Part shown: piece by piece, positions 1-13,911 of the stretch
Layout: each line of letters opens with the position of its first letter
Numbering within the stretch: position 1 is the stretch's first letter
Assembly (NCBI GenBank): GCA_964007475.1
Contig: OZ023275.1
Location: 26,621,052 to 26,685,051, forward strand
Source of the DNA: Hybos culiciformis
Taxonomy: Eukaryota; Arthropoda; Insecta; Diptera; Hybotidae
Direction of reading: 5' to 3'
Length of the DNA: 64,000 nucleotides
Program-made: the position numbers and the translations under genes
The notes under the pieces: model-generated
Databases searched by the model: none
The model's input: the letters and a program-made list of their open reading frames with translations, nothing else
Told to the model about the DNA's origin: nothing

Positions 1-45
1 AGACTTATGTATAGATAAATTCATAGGTACATATATTTTATGAAT

Positions 46-2996
46 TTAATGTTTTGGCTTCATATAATATTTTGATGCTATAAACGGCATTTTACTTATT
101 TCGGCTGAATGTAACTTATCACGAATTTTTAAATTAACCTTCGTTCCTAATTTCTTATAAGAATCTTTAACATATCCCATGGCAACATTTCCACCTAAAC
201 TTGGACTGGGACAGCCACTTGTAACTTGACCAATTTTTTCGTTATCGTCATTATAAATTTCAACATGATGTCGAGCTGGTGGACCTGACATTGTACGAAC
301 TCCAATTCTTCGTGTATCAACACCATTTTTGAGTTGATTATTTATTACGTTTGCACCAGGAAAGTTAGCTTCAAACCTTCGACGTTTGGCTTAAATATTA
401 ATAAAATTTCTTAAAATTATTATTGAAATCAAATTTAAAGAAATCATTCATACCAATTAACCAAGACAAATTTGCTTCGACGGGTGTTATATTTGAATCA
501 ATATCAGATCCATATAAACATAATCCAGCTTCTAATCTAAAATTAAATTTTTTTCCTGAAAATATTTTTTGTTTATGTACGATCAGTGCATCTCACCTCA
601 AGGAATCTCTGGCACCAAGACCGGCCAACTTTACTATTTCACAGTTATCGTAAGCTAATAGCGCTTCAACAACATCTACTGTTTTATTAGATGGAATGGA
701 AATTTCAAAACCGTCCTCCCCAGTGTAGCCACACCTCGTTACTCGACAGTCTTTTATTCCGGCAACATCAGTTAAAGTTGTTTGCATAAAAAACAATTTG
801 CTTAAGTTCAATTTTATTAGTGATTGTAATGCTAACATCGAATTTGGTCCTTGCAGAGCTAGCAGTGAGCGTTCCATAGGATTAAGAAACTCAATTGTAA
901 CATCTTTTTTGTCATTTTTAAATTTTTTCTAAAAGAGATAAATGAATTTATTTTTTTTTTTTGTTATAAGAAATAATAAAGAAAGAATAATGAAGATCAT
1001 TCAAAATTAAAAACTTTCATAAAAGCAGTTGAAATAAAAAGTTTATTCATTTTATAAAAGCAATTAAAAGTTTTTAGAATTTTCATAAAAATTAAATACC
1101 AAGATGTAGGAGGTAGTAATTTATTTTCTCTATATCGTTTAAAAAATAAGTACTGCCGATATGAGAAAAGTTTCTGTAGCACTATTAAAATTTATAATCT
1201 GATTTTCATAATTTCCGTATTGCACTTTGATTACTATAAATTGACATTAACTTTAACTTATACCTCTTATACTGAAAAATGCAAATTTCAAAATATGACT
1301 TTAATTAAATGAAATTAATTAAATGAACTTTAATTAAATATAAAATACACAAAATGTTACCAAAAATCAGGTAATTATGATTAGCTTTCTTTATTTAGAC
1401 AAAATTAATTCTTCCATGAGACAAATAATGTGAAATGAATTTATTTAATCATTGTTTTCCTGTGTATAATAAAATTTATCGAAAACCATTTAACATAATT
1501 TATAGCAAAGTATCTTGTAAAAAAAATCCATAAATATGTATAATTTTTCGTACATCGTCGTATACTAGGATTAAAATAAAATGTTTTAAGTTAAATGTAT
1601 AACGACAATAGAAAAATAAAAAAGTAAAAAAAGTAAAATAAAAATGTATATATCTAATATCAAGGAAGAGGAAAGTTAATAAAGTTTAATAGGTTAAGGT
1701 AGCTGTCATCGCGGTCTTTATATACCAACCAACTTTGTAATTAATGTGATGAAAATTTATTATGAATATTATTTTTTTTTTTAAATGAAATTGTATAGGT
1801 AGGTATATAGGTAGGTATAGGTATACAATATAAAACAATGTAGTTATTATTTTAATAGCAGATATTAAAAAAAAAAATATATAAATGAAAAAAAAAGGCA
1901 AAACTATGGATAGCTGGAAATTAAAGAAATTTTATCCCTTCCTTAGTTTTTTTTTTGCTTTTCATTATATTTAAATTTAATTATTTTTATAGTTGAAAGT
2001 AAGAGGTGAAATTGCAGTATAAATTTTTAATGATAATTTGTGTACAATACATTATGTAGAATATTAAAAATCAAACTACTTCTATTCTAAAATTGAATTT
2101 GGACCGTGACCATTTTTTAAGTTGAACAAAAATCTAAAAAAAGCGCTTCTCGTTTATAAAAAAGAATATGAGTTTAATAAATCATTACTGGTGCTGTGTA
2201 CAGGTGCTGTATAGTTAACGATAGTCTTTGAAAAATTTGTTATTTGAAACTAATTAATTTCATTCAGTGTCAATGAATAAATTAGAAATTTTCAATGAAA
2301 ATAATTCGAAAAAAATATAATCTACATAGAATGAAAATGATTCGATCTATCTCTAAAATTGATTCCGTCAGATACGAACTATTAAAAAATATAACTAATT
2401 AACTGAATTCTCCTATAATTCATCCTACAAAAAAAAAATTATTTAATAAAAAATAATTTCAAAAATTAAGATTTAAGTTGACAAAGTAAAAAACTAATTA
2501 ATAAAAATCCGAGAATGACGCATTATTTATAACTTACTGTGGCCTCATTCATTATTTCCATATCTTGTTTTTTCATCGCAGCATTTGATACAACGTATAA
2601 TTCGTTATCAGATATTTTAGAAACAATTAAATCATCTAAAATTCCACCAGAATTATTAGTGAAGACTGTTAAAGTTCCTGAATTCGGTTCCAATCCCTGA
2701 ATATCAGCTGTACAAATTGATTCGAAACATTGAATTGAATCTTTACCACGAATATATGTTTGCAACATATGAGAAACATCAAATATCGAAGCCGAATTTC
2801 GCGTATGTAAATGTGAAGCAGTTATTCCCAATTCTGAATATTGAACGGGTAACAAATAACCAGCAAAATCTACAATTTTCCCATTTTGCTTTACATGGAA
2901 ATCATATAAAGCAGTTTTTTCTGCAATTGAAGCTGAATAATTTCGTATTAAATTTATAAGTGAGTTTTTCCGCAACAAAATATTTCTGGATAACAT
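46..2996 (-). CDS. AMT: Aminomethyltransferase, mitochondrial (glycine cleavage system T-protein), complete, 4 exons
   Basis: Exons in reading order: 2996-2538, 928-597, 536-454, 389-46 (stop at 46-48). All introns are GT-AG, phases join exactly, giving 405 aa, close to the family's usual ~400. The enzyme takes the aminomethyl group from lipoylated H-protein, releases ammonia and makes 5,10-methylene-tetrahydrofolate in the mitochondrial matrix. Seen in the translation: a basic N-terminus (first ~22 residues, R/K/S-rich, no acid) fitting a mitochondrial presequence; [10 protein letters not shown] at 44-53; [10 protein letters not shown] at 70-79; GGILDDLIV at 117-125 with the conserved folate/catalytic Asp; [12 protein letters not shown] at 218-229; [12 protein letters not shown] at 265-276; [13 protein letters not shown] from 293; [20 protein letters not shown] in the C-terminal barrel. 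Start chosen because it opens the presequence just before conserved YDFH. Introns are 1609, 60 and 64 bp. No frame damage; family call is secure. Confidence 0.96.
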
Positions 2997-5900
2997 TACG
3001 ATGTGTAGGTATTCAGTCTTTTACTAAGAAAATATAATCAATGACTGAAGAAGAGATCAAGTGAAAAAAAATATAAATTTTTTTTTTAAATCTGGTAAAA
3101 GTGGTTTTTTATTTTATATTTAAAACAAAGATTTTATTTTATTTTTTTAAAATTCTAATCTCAATTTTATTTATCATGCATTTTTAAAAAGGTCTACAGA
3201 TCAAGAAATAAATTTTATATTGCGAGAGAATAATAAATATGTTTACTAATTGTTCGTTTTTTTTTTTTAATTTATATATAAATATATATTTTGAAATATA
3301 ATTGCGTTAATGTTTAAGTTTTTGAATAAAACTGTTATCGAGACAAAAATATAATGAATGAAGAAGATAAATGGAGGTAGATTTTTTTCTTATACCTACT
3401 ATTTAATCAAAACTGAACCATTTTTGCAAATCACTGAGAGTATGGACAAAATATTGATTGAAATTTTGAACTTTTTATTAGTTCAATAAATATTAATATT
3501 ACAACAAGAACTTTCGAATCTAAATAATGGTTATTTTTAGTCCATCAGAAATTTTTATAATGTCAGAATTTTTAATTCTTATATTGAAATAAAATTGATT
3601 TTAATATTCCAAGAGAAAAAAAATTCTCTCTTTTTCATACTTTTTTAAAATTTATTTATATATACTGTATACAAACCTATAATTATACAAACCTATGAAT
3701 TAATTTCTGTATAAGCATAATTTATTGGACTCTATAAGGTGTATATTGAGTATGAAGTTTCTAAAAAAGAACTCTAAATTTCTGAAAAAAAAAAAACATC
3801 TGAAATAAAAACAAAAAATAATGTCACCAGCTGAAGAATAAAATACTTGAGCTTTATCTTTCTATTCTAATTAAAAACGTCAAACTTTTGACTTTTCAGG
3901 CCATTTCAGTACCAGATGTTACTGACATCTCAATTAATTTTTCAACTTCTGTTGCTCTGTACTATTGCCTAAGGAAAAAATATTGGAGGGCGGGATTTAA
4001 AAAAAAAAAAAAATTTGGTGAAAAAAAATAATAAGAAATCAAAGCGTCAGTCCTTATCTATGTACCTACACCTACATCGTTATATAGAATGTTACGGAAT
4101 TTATTTTTAAATTATTTTAATACAAAATCTATATCAAAAGTTTAATAAAATTTTTTGCAGAGGCTTTATTAAGGCGAAAAAAAAAATTCATTTGATTACA
4201 ATCATGATAAAATTTATTCTTTCGATGATAAAATTAGCATAAAACATATGTTCACATAAGGTTTTTTTTCTATAATGTTTTCAAAAAGAATTAATTTAAA
4301 TTGAACAAAAAAAGTTTTTCTTTTTTTTTTTTTTGTATTTGAATTAAGATTTTTTTTATTTTATTTTCTCTGCTAAAAAGTCGGATATTTATATATCTAT
4401 GTACATAAGTAAAATAATTTTAATAATATCGTTATCGTTAGCAATTTTCATTTTTTTTTTGTTCACGAAATTCGTATTATAATAATAAATCAAATAAACA
4501 GTAAAGCAATTTTCCATTTCTTTCTGGTGGAAAAAAAAAGGAAAAATCTTTTCAGGTGTGTTTGAAATCATTTAAAAAAAATGTTATCCTACACTTTTAT
4601 TTTGTGCTTGGTACTTAAGATATAAGAATGAACATGTTTGCGAAGTTCTTCTTACCGAAGAAAAACTAGTAAAAAGTTTTGCGGCTTTCATGGTTTAAAA
4701 AATTAATATCAATAATGATTAATCATTTTTTTTAATCTGCTGTTTCCTATAATATTCTACACCAATAGAATTTTATAATAATGTAAAAACTTGCCGCCTT
4801 AAATATTTCAAGGCGACTAATAAGGGGTTTAATAAAATTGTAAATGATACTATCACCAAAATATACTTAAGGATATTGTGATTTTTTTTGTGCAGTTCAG
4901 CATTTAAAATTTTTATATACAGTATATCACTTGGAACTTAAATAGCTCAAATTTGTTTTCGACAAACTATCTAATATCTAGATATCGCTAAATAAAACAT
5001 CTCATATTTATAAGATATTTCATTTATAATGACTTAAAATTGATTTCATAACATACTATATTTCCTAACTTTTAAATTGCTGTGTTCATAAGTTGATAGT
5101 CTGAAACGCTTACCTCAATGATTTTTGTTATTTAATTCTGAATTATTCAATAGGTTTAATTAAAAAATGTCTAATTTACTAATGTAGATGTTTATGATTA
5201 TACTAAACATATCAATTAAAAAGATCTTTAAATCTTAATGTTTTTTTTTTTGTAAACATTTTTTTAAATTGAATTACTCAATACAGAAAATATGATATTT
5301 CACAGACAAGTAAAGAATATTCTTTTAATTAACTTATAAAAATAACATGTTGATAACAATGTTATGATGATTTATTGTTGAAAAAATCACTTCACACTGC
5401 GTATTGAAATATGGTAATTGTTAACAAAACGTAAGGTTTCTTGAATGTACATCTTTTTGTTATGTATTTTTATTATGTTAATAACATTATGTTAATGCTG
5501 AATATATTTGGAAAGTATATATAATATGTTTTTAGCAGATTTTATAACGTACACAAGAATTTTATTTTCACTTAATGTTTCTTATACTGAAGAATACTAT
5601 GCGGAAATTGGACAAAATAAAACGTTGTATTTTTATAAGCTTTTTCGGAAATTTTATTATTTTTGATATATATAATATCAATGTAGACGTTGTAGGATGT
5701 GAATATTGATATTATTATACTGTATTATTATCTGAAATAAAATCATATCTCGAATTCTTTAATAAAAAATTCATTGCAATTGATTTCTTCATATGCTCTT
5801 TATCAGTGTATAAATACAAAAAAACCTAAATTGAGTTAAAAAAACAAAAAAGATTAAAAGAGTACGAATTAAAAAACTTCGTAGTATATAATAAAGTTCC

Positions 5901-7128
5901 TAATTTGAGCTTGCAAATCTTTGACGAAATTCTTTTATAGTTTTTGTAATATCTACGACAGCTAAAAGTGTTTAAATAAGTGTTTCAAGATTAACACCCT
6001 TTCATATGTTTTGCACTTCATTCAGATAACAGCCGTAAAGTGTTTGTAATAAATAGATAAACGACGAACGATGAGTTGCTCGTTTTGATGACTGAAAACA
6101 TTGAAAAACATTGAAACACATTAAATTCCAAATTGCACATGTGTTTCTTTAAAATGAAACCGCTCAACTTGATGAAACTTAAACTTTTTTCTAACCAAAA
6201 TATTCAAGAATTTAAAAAACAAATTTTATATTATTTAAGAAAATCTGAAAAAGTATTCTCCTCTGCAATATTGAATAAAGAAATCGATAGATTCCTGTTT
6301 AAAAATTATTTACACTTCAAATATTTTTGAAGCAAGAGCATCAACCATTGAATTAGGTTGAATAACTTTTTTTTTTAACTAAATTTTCTACTGATGAATA
6401 ATTTCATTTACTATATAGTAAGTTATATTTTTTATGAGTTTTCTATACGTGTTGTAAAATGTATATTATATACAGTAGTATAATGTAATAATTTTTCCTC
6501 CTTCGATTTTTTTCTTAAATTGGCATTTTAATCTCATTATTATAAATTTTTCTTTTTATTATTTTTTTTTATCTTTACAGCATTAAATTGATACAGGAAA
6601 AAAAATTTTCCAGACTTAGTACAAAGTGTTTTCTTATACATATAAATAAATTGCGATAGTAGTATGTAGAAAAATTTTTAAGTTCACATAAAAAAACTAT
6701 AATATTTGTCTTAGATAGAATTTCAAATTTTTTCTTCAAATTGTATATCATTAAAATTTTATAAAATTATAATATTCTTAGAAAATTGTTTTTGCCAGTT
6801 GATAGTCACAGTAAAAATAATTTTTCAATATTTCTTGATTATTACGTGAAAAAGAAAACATTATATGCTTTGATTTTTTTTTGTATCACTATTATGCAAA
6901 TTTAATACTAAAAAAAAGAATTCATGATTATAAATCTTAATAGAAGATAGGAAAAAGATACTCAACCAACAACAACTATCTTCTTACTAACACAAATTAA
7001 AAACACATGCAATGATGTACTGTAGCTGTAACAAATGTATTTATTTTATTTCATTAGAAACTAACTTTATTTTAAAATCAAATATTAAAAATGAATAGAA
7101 AATTTCGTATTTATTTATGCATCGATCT
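2997..7128. other. Intergenic, upstream of AMT
   Basis: A+T-rich sequence with many homopolymer runs and no convincing exon on either strand. It should contain the AMT promoter and 5' UTR immediately above 2996, but I see no clear TATA or initiator that fixes the start. Short open frames here (for example 6133-6330) are low-complexity. Confidence 0.6.
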
Positions 7129-7507
7129 CAGCTAATACCGCAAAGCAATTTAGAGCGTTATTTCTTATTTATTTTAAATAAAAATTATAAAAAACGCAAG
7201 ATATTAATTTTATTAATTTTTTGTAAAAAGAATTTCTTGAAATTATTTCATGATTAATTAGAAAACTGAATTTATTTTTTTTTTGCTCCTAAAAGAATTG
7301 ACTACATCCAAAATAATTTTTTTGTTTCTTTTTCACAGCGTTTCTTTTGCATCGAAATTTGGTTTTGGTGCATTTTTCTGTCGCAATCATATTATAAAAA
7401 AAAACAAAAGCAGTTGTTTGCAGTTGATTTTTTTTGCTTTCAGGTAAAATTAGCTGTGAACAGGTTTCCGGAACATTTCTTCAAAAATTGCTTTGCGGTA
7501 TTAGCTG
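7129..7507. repeat. 23-bp perfect inverted repeat enclosing ~333 bp
   Basis: The arms are 7129-7151 and 7485-7507; the left arm starts CAGCTAATACCGCAAAGCAA and the right arm is its exact reverse complement. A match this long and this GC-rich is not expected by chance in such A+T-rich DNA. It could be the end pair of a MITE or a hairpin-forming relic. I found no clean target-site duplication outside the arms, so it is not called a transposon. Confidence 0.6.
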
Positions 7508-10500
7508 TGCTCAAGGCATTAGAGAGGAACTACTGATCCAGATAGATTCAATAATTCTTTATAATATAAAATCGATAAAAATTGAATTGAAAAATATATA
7601 GCTTGACAGACAATATTTCGAATTACTATTGAGAAACTGATTGAAGATTATTGCCAAGAAGATATCACTTGACTGAATTAATTTTTGTTTAAGTGTGAAT
7701 GTTACAAAAAATTAAAGAAACGAGTAATTACACCTTGTCGTACAAGATTAAGTGAAAGTACCGTGTAATTATATTATTATTTTATTTTTGATAGAAACAT
7801 CTGCGCAACGTTTTTCTTTTTTTTTTCTTTCGCCACCAGATAAAATTTAAAAAAATGTAAAATAAATATCAAGTGAATATAACTAGATATTTATTAATTT
7901 TAATTTACATAAAATTTCTTTTTTTTTTACCAAAAAAAAAAAAGACAAAGTATAACATTTACATAAAGTAAAATTCTTATTCTTTTTTCTTCATATTTTT
8001 TATTTTTTTTTACGAATATATTTTTATGTCGTTTCGAAAAAAAAAAAAAAAAAAGTCAAGGAAAAAAAAAAAAGGATAAAAGGAAATATTTAAAAAAAAA
8101 AAAAACAAGTACAAATTTTTGATAAATTGAATTTTCGTAAGTTTCTTTATTATTATTATTTTGTTATTATTATTATTATTTTTTCTGCACTCGCACTTGT
8201 TGGTTTTGATGGAAAACAGAGAAACCATTTAAACAAAAGAACCTACAAAATCTAATTTCTGTCGGTTAAAGTGTCAGAAACATTCAATTTTTTTGCTTTC
8301 ATCAGAGAAATTTTCTACTCGCAGCAGGATTTTAAAATTAAGAAAAGAATAGGAAAAATAAAAAAAAGAAAATAAATTTATAAAATGAGATTTTAACATA
8401 AAAATAATAAAAATGAAGTTCTTTAACATTGTTTTTTTTTTTTTATTTATTTTTTTTTTTTCACAAAAGAGATTTTCATTTTTAATTTTAACTTTGAAGA
8501 AATGAAAAGTGGAAAAAATCACTTCACCATCAATAAAAATAAAAGTAAAAAAAAAAAAAAAAATTTAAATAAAATTGGAAATATAAATAAATTCATTTTT
8601 CTTTATTTAATTTTATTTTTCATTTAAATTTTTTTCTCTTTAGGTATATAAGTAAATTTTTCTTTTCTAAATGTTTTCTTTTCTAAATATTGAAAAAAAA
8701 AAACAACTGATGGCTTCGGGGAATCATTACTTCTGTTAGACGATTTTTTATTTTTTTTTTTTCAAGAAGTCATATTTGGTTAATATGATGCCTACAAGGA
8801 TAACAACATTATGTACATTTTGCCAAAAAAAAAAAAAATTATTTTAAAAATTTATGTTTTCTTATTCATCTTTGATTTTCCACAAATTTAATGTTTTTTT
8901 ATTCTTTATAATTGAATAAATGGGGTACAAGAATTTTTTAGACCATTTGGTTTTTTTTTAAAAAAATTTAAATTAATGACCCAAAATGTTTCATATTCAA
9001 AATTTAGTGCTCAAATGATAAATATATAGAACAAGCACAACACGCTAAATGAAAAATAAAATAAATTTTTTTGTAATTAAGAGAAACTGACGTGAGAACT
9101 GACTTCTCGTGAAAACTATACATTTAAGAAATTAATTTACCATAAATCTAAAACCAAATTTAATTGTTAATGAGCATAGGAGCTTTCAAGATATTATACC
9201 TCTTAGAAACTATATGTGTACCAAAAATTAATTGCAAAAAGAATAAAGTTACATAATACATAAGGCATGCAAATGTTATACAAAAAGACCAAAATAAAAG
9301 ACGGTTTTCTTTAAACGTTTTTTTTTTTTATTAATTAAAATAATTAATTTGGTACTTTTTTTGTTCAAGTGATCTTTTTCGTTTTTTTAGGATATCGATT
9401 TTTTTTTACATTTATAAAAAAAGAATAATGTTTTATGTGAAATAAGAAATTATTTATAACAATTTTGTTTAAGTTTTAAACCATTATTGTTTATATTATG
9501 AAGAACTTTTAAAAATGTGAAAAGTATTGTCGACTCTTGATTTCGATGTAAATCAGAACTTTAGAAAGCATTAATTTTGATAGTGGCAAAAGACAAATTA
9601 TTTATATGGTAAATTTTCTTAAATTATTCAATATTCGGTCATTTAAACCAAAATTAAAGACTCAGTTTTTTTACTTGGTTAACAAAAAACAATGATTCCA
9701 ACATTGACAGACCTAAAAGAAAATTTTTAATTAAATGATATTAAATGTATAACAAATACATATTTTTAGATTATAAGTTTAATTAATTTGTTGATACATA
9801 AATAATTGGTCTATTTTTATTTTTTTGTTGTTGTTCATTGAACATTTTTCAAGCGACAAGAATAAATAAATTTGATTTTGAAAAGGGTATGACTTTTTTT
9901 TATATTGGTAATATTTTTTTTATTAGGCTAATTTTACTAGTTTTTTTTTTTTAATATCGGAAGTAATTTTTAAATATTCCAATTTTTCATTCTTAAACAT
10001 TTCAGTTTGTCATAATAACTCATTAAATTTAATGAATTACAATTAAAATTTAAAATAAAAGTAGTCAGCATGTGGTGTGCGCTTTAATATAGAAGTTTTA
10101 CAATATTTTAATCTTCGATCAAGTAAGTGTAAGTATATAATACATATTCTGTATGGTTATTTTGAGGCTTGATGGTGTGAAAAAAATATTTTTTAATTTA
10201 ATTTAAAAACTAAAATAATTTTTGTTCTGATTTAATCTCTTTCTTACTTACTTTTAAGCCGTCCCACTATACTTTAAAATATAATGCAGCCGTGCAATCA
10301 AACAAAACTACATTAAATTATTAGTTTAGAAATTAAATTATAAGTCTGTCCCAGTTGTAACCCCAAATACAAATTAATATTCTCATTAAATTATTGAATT
10401 TATAAAATCTGATCTTTAATTTTATATATTAATGAGTTTTTATCGTGCCAAATAATAATCATAAATCGTTATCATCATTAACCCTAATAGACCCTTATTA

Positions 10501-10766
10501 CCGCAAAATAAAAAAGAAAATTTTATTTTATATTCATAAAATGAAAAAATCACAGATGAACAAATTGTAGAATTTTAAATGCTATAGAAGAATTTCAAAC
10601 ATTTTTCTCAAATCATCGAACCCAGTAAAAAAATGATGACTATTGTGTTCTAATTTTCGATTTTAAAAAAATTTTATGATTATGATTTATGTTACATACA
10701 TATATAATTCCCAAATATTTTTCATTAAATATCAATTTTATTGTATAACAGGTTATTCTAAAAATC
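7508..10766. other. Intergenic, low-complexity A/T-rich
   Basis: Dominated by long A and T runs (densest 7800-8800) with short ATT-type microsatellite patches near 8140-8185. Open frames on both strands encode poly-K, poly-F or poly-N and have no coding character. No gene, RNA or transposon recognised. Confidence 0.6.
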
Positions 10767-10857
10767 TAAGAAAATATTTTTATTTTTACGTTTCGAATGC
10801 TAATGTAAATCGTAAGAAAATATTTTTATTTTTACGTTCTAATGTTATTGTAAATTG
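10767..10857. repeat. Imperfect tandem duplication, two ~46-bp copies
   Basis: Copies at about 10767-10812 and 10813-10857 share a stretch beginning TAAGAAAATATTTTTATTTT followed by ACGTT and a related tail. The pair abuts the left end of the fold-back element at 10860. Probably replication slippage. Confidence 0.6.
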
Positions 10858-10859
10858 TA

Positions 10860-11105
10860 TGTCGCGATTTCCATAAAAAAAGTACTTTTTTTGTACACCG
10901 TACGTAATCCATATTTTGATAGGAAAACTTTTTTATTTTTTACTAGATTTCAAAAATGTTTGTGTTTTTGCAAAGTAGAGGAAAATTAAACCCAACCATA
11001 GTTTAAGTTGGTTCCGAATCTAGTAAAAATAAAAAAAATTTCCTAACAAAATATGCATTACGTACGGGTTACAAACGGCTTACTTTTGTTATGGAAATCG
11101 CGATG
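10860..11105. mobile_element. Fold-back MITE-like element with long inverted repeats and TA flanks
   Basis: The ends mirror each other: the left begins TGTCGCGATTTCCATAA, and the right ends with the reverse complement of CGCGATTTCCATAA. Further matching blocks lie inside (around the CGTACGTAAT motif and TACTAGATTC / GAATCTAGTA), so each arm is about 100 bp around a short unpaired centre. A TA dinucleotide flanks each end (10858-10859 and 11106-11107), as expected for Tc1/mariner-type insertion. No coding capacity. Exact outer ends are uncertain by 2-3 bases. Confidence 0.65.
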
Positions 11106-11107
11106 TA

Positions 11108-13499
11108 TAACTCTATGTTCTAATAACATGATTGTGTTGTAGAAATGTAGAAAATATAAAATATGTTTCCAAATTTATAAGCTAAGTATAATATAATTTC
11201 GGATATTTTTACTTCAATATTATATATTCCTATTTTCCTAATAGTGATAAAAAATAAGAAAATATTTTTTTTTATTCATTTAAATTAAATCTCAAATTCA
11301 TCGTAAGGCACCCTAAAGATAGGCGTAGTTATAATCCCTAAATAATATAATGTTACGTTCAACGCCTAAAATAAGATTTTTAGTACAACCTTTGCAAATT
11401 TCAATATTTATTAAGTTATCTACAAATTTTATGGGTCAGCAGAGAGATTTAATTTTCTTTCTTAATACCCCAAAAAAAGACATAATTTTTTTTAAATTTT
11501 TCCTTTCTTAGTTCCCAAAGCTCAAATAATGATTTTTTCAATGAAATAAAAGTTAAAAAAGTTTTGTAAGAAATTTTATGAAGTTTCTTATATGCATAAT
11601 AAATATTAAAAAAAAAATTCTTAAAATTATTTAGAAAGTTATTTTTTTTAACGATAAAAAAAAGAAAAATAATTTCATATCATAAGGAATTATAAAGATT
11701 TAATATTTCTAAACAAATGGTCTTGAAAACTAATCTCATTTTTTAACTCTCATAAATATATTTATTGCTTACCCATCAGACTGTAATATCTAGTATATGC
11801 GTAACAAGTTGGTAGATTAGAAAAAATATTAAGAAAAGTTTAAATTTGTCCTAAAATATACTATACAAATCAATCTCATATCATTTTGCGTTATTTTGTA
11901 TATGATTTTATATGATTTGGCAGTTGCATTTGTTAAAGCTATATAAATGATCAAAATGAAAGAATAATACTCAATTTATGACAAAGATGAATGTTTCTAT
12001 TATAGTAAGTACATTGTACAATGGATTACTATTGTACATTCTAATGATCATAGCCCGGAAAAATACCCATAAGTAAAATGATTTTTTTTCTTCAAAATTT
12101 TAAAATTTTAAAATAAGAAGCTATTATCTTGATTGATTAGTGTGCTGGGAAATGTATCGTAAAAGTATATAAAAAAATCATTAGAAGATATAATAATTTC
12201 TTTTTATACTATGTTTATTATTAAAAAGTCTAGACGTTTAGGATTTTTTTTTTTTTTTTGATAATGTTACACTGTTATTTCGTTGTTCTTCATGTAATCC
12301 CCAATATGATCGAATGAATGAATGAAAAACATGATGAAGGTGGTATTATGATTATTCTATGAAAATAAAACAAATTTTTACTCTCTTCACAATGAATCAA
12401 AATATAATTCTTATGAAAATATGTACTTTAGAACATAGAACCAAATTTTCAATTGATTAATATAATAAATTTTTGTTTGTACATTTTTGTTTTTTTTTTT
12501 TTTTTTGAATATATTTTTGTCAATCCTGTTGTAGAAAAATAAAACTGTGGAAGAAAAAAAAAATTAATAATACAAATAAAAAATTGTACCAAATTTTTAT
12601 CATTATTAATAACCCTTTAAGGATTACAAACAAGGATTGTTTGTATTTGATTAATGAATTATTAAATACTTTGATATTTTTTTTTTGTAGAATATTGTAA
12701 TCGCTTCTGGCTCGTTGGAACTTTTATTGTCTACTTTTTTTCTTCTTTTTTTTTTTGCATAATTAAAGGATATCATTTTTTCTGTATAAAAAATAAAAAG
12801 GATAAAATGTCTTAAAGTTTTTGGGCATAAAAATAAAATATCTTCCTTTCTTTTGACATAAACATAAAATATTTAATCCCAGGCCGAGTTTGGGGTTTTT
12901 TTTTTTTTGAATAATAATAATATACCGACAAGGTGTATATTATGACAGAATTTGAAATTTATTGCTCAAATATTCCAAAAATCAATTTTTTATACCTTAA
13001 AATTATATTGTTCAAATGCCCGCAACTTATTTAACAATTCAATATTCATTGAGTATTAAAGAAAAACGTTGAAAAAAAGAGAAAAATTCATTTAACACTG
13101 AAAAATTCGTCTGTTTTCGATTTATTAAATGTTAACTTCTTAAATTTAATAATTTTTTACGAAGCTCAATTTATATAAAAAATATTGGACATACGAAGCA
13201 TTGTAACTCACTTAGATTAGATTAGGTTAAGTTTGCAATGACAGAAGGAATGGTCTTACGACATTTCCTTTCACTTTAGACAATTGTAAATTGTACTGTC
13301 CTATCTGGTGGGCTTTTTAAGTTTTTGTTCTTTTATTAGTATTTTTTGCCTTGACTCTAGCAGTATGAAAATATATCATAATTTAATAAGTCAGTATTCG
13401 ACCCTCAGTATTGCTACTGAAAGCAATATATAAGCGACTGCGCCAACCAGCTCATCAGATCATATAAAAAAACAACAACAATTCAGCGTTTCTATAACA
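11108..13499. other. Intergenic, nothing recognised
   Basis: A+T-rich sequence with homopolymer runs. No open frame with coding character, no RNA gene and no terminal-repeat pair was seen. Confidence 0.55.
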
Positions 13500-13507
13500 C
13501 TCTATAA

Positions 13508-13903
13508 CAGCGTTTCTCAACCTTTTTGCTATAGCGACCTATAAAATATGAGTACAAAATAACGCGACCCTCAATATGAAAATGGTACGCATTGACAAGT
13601 AGAAGAAATGAAAGACAACTTTAAAATGTTTTATTTATTTTTATTTTAATGGCTTATTTGTTGTTGACAATTATTTGATAATTTATTAAGTCTGGCTCAA
13701 AGGATTTACTCAATTATCAATGTTAAAACAGCAATCTTTTGAAAAATAAGGTATAGGTTAATTCTTCTTACGTAATCAAAATATTTTATTATTTTTGAAA
13801 AAATATATGTAGCATTTGTAATAGAATTTTTCCATTAAAACGACCCATTGAAAATCTTTCGCGACCCAAATTCGGGTCGCGACCCTAAGGTTGAGAAACG
13901 CTG
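13508..13903. mobile_element. Non-autonomous hAT-type MITE with 8-bp target-site duplication
   Basis: Left end CAGCGTTTCTCAACCTTTTT, right end AAGGTTGAGAAACGCTG: an inverted terminal repeat of the CAG...CTG type typical of hAT elements. The subterminal parts also pair (GCGACC on the left, GGGTCGCGACC on the right). Identical 8-bp direct repeats CTCTATAA flank the element at 13500-13507 and 13904-13911, the duplication length diagnostic of hAT insertion. Length 396 bp, no transposase, so mobilised in trans if at all. Confidence 0.9.
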
Positions 13904-13911
13904 CTCTATAA

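Noticed and set aside
7440..7595. Possible coding exon after the acceptor at 7441-7443 (reads LLCGISCAQGIREELLIQI)
   Set aside because: Not recognisable as any family, overlaps the inverted repeat arm and lacks partner exons.
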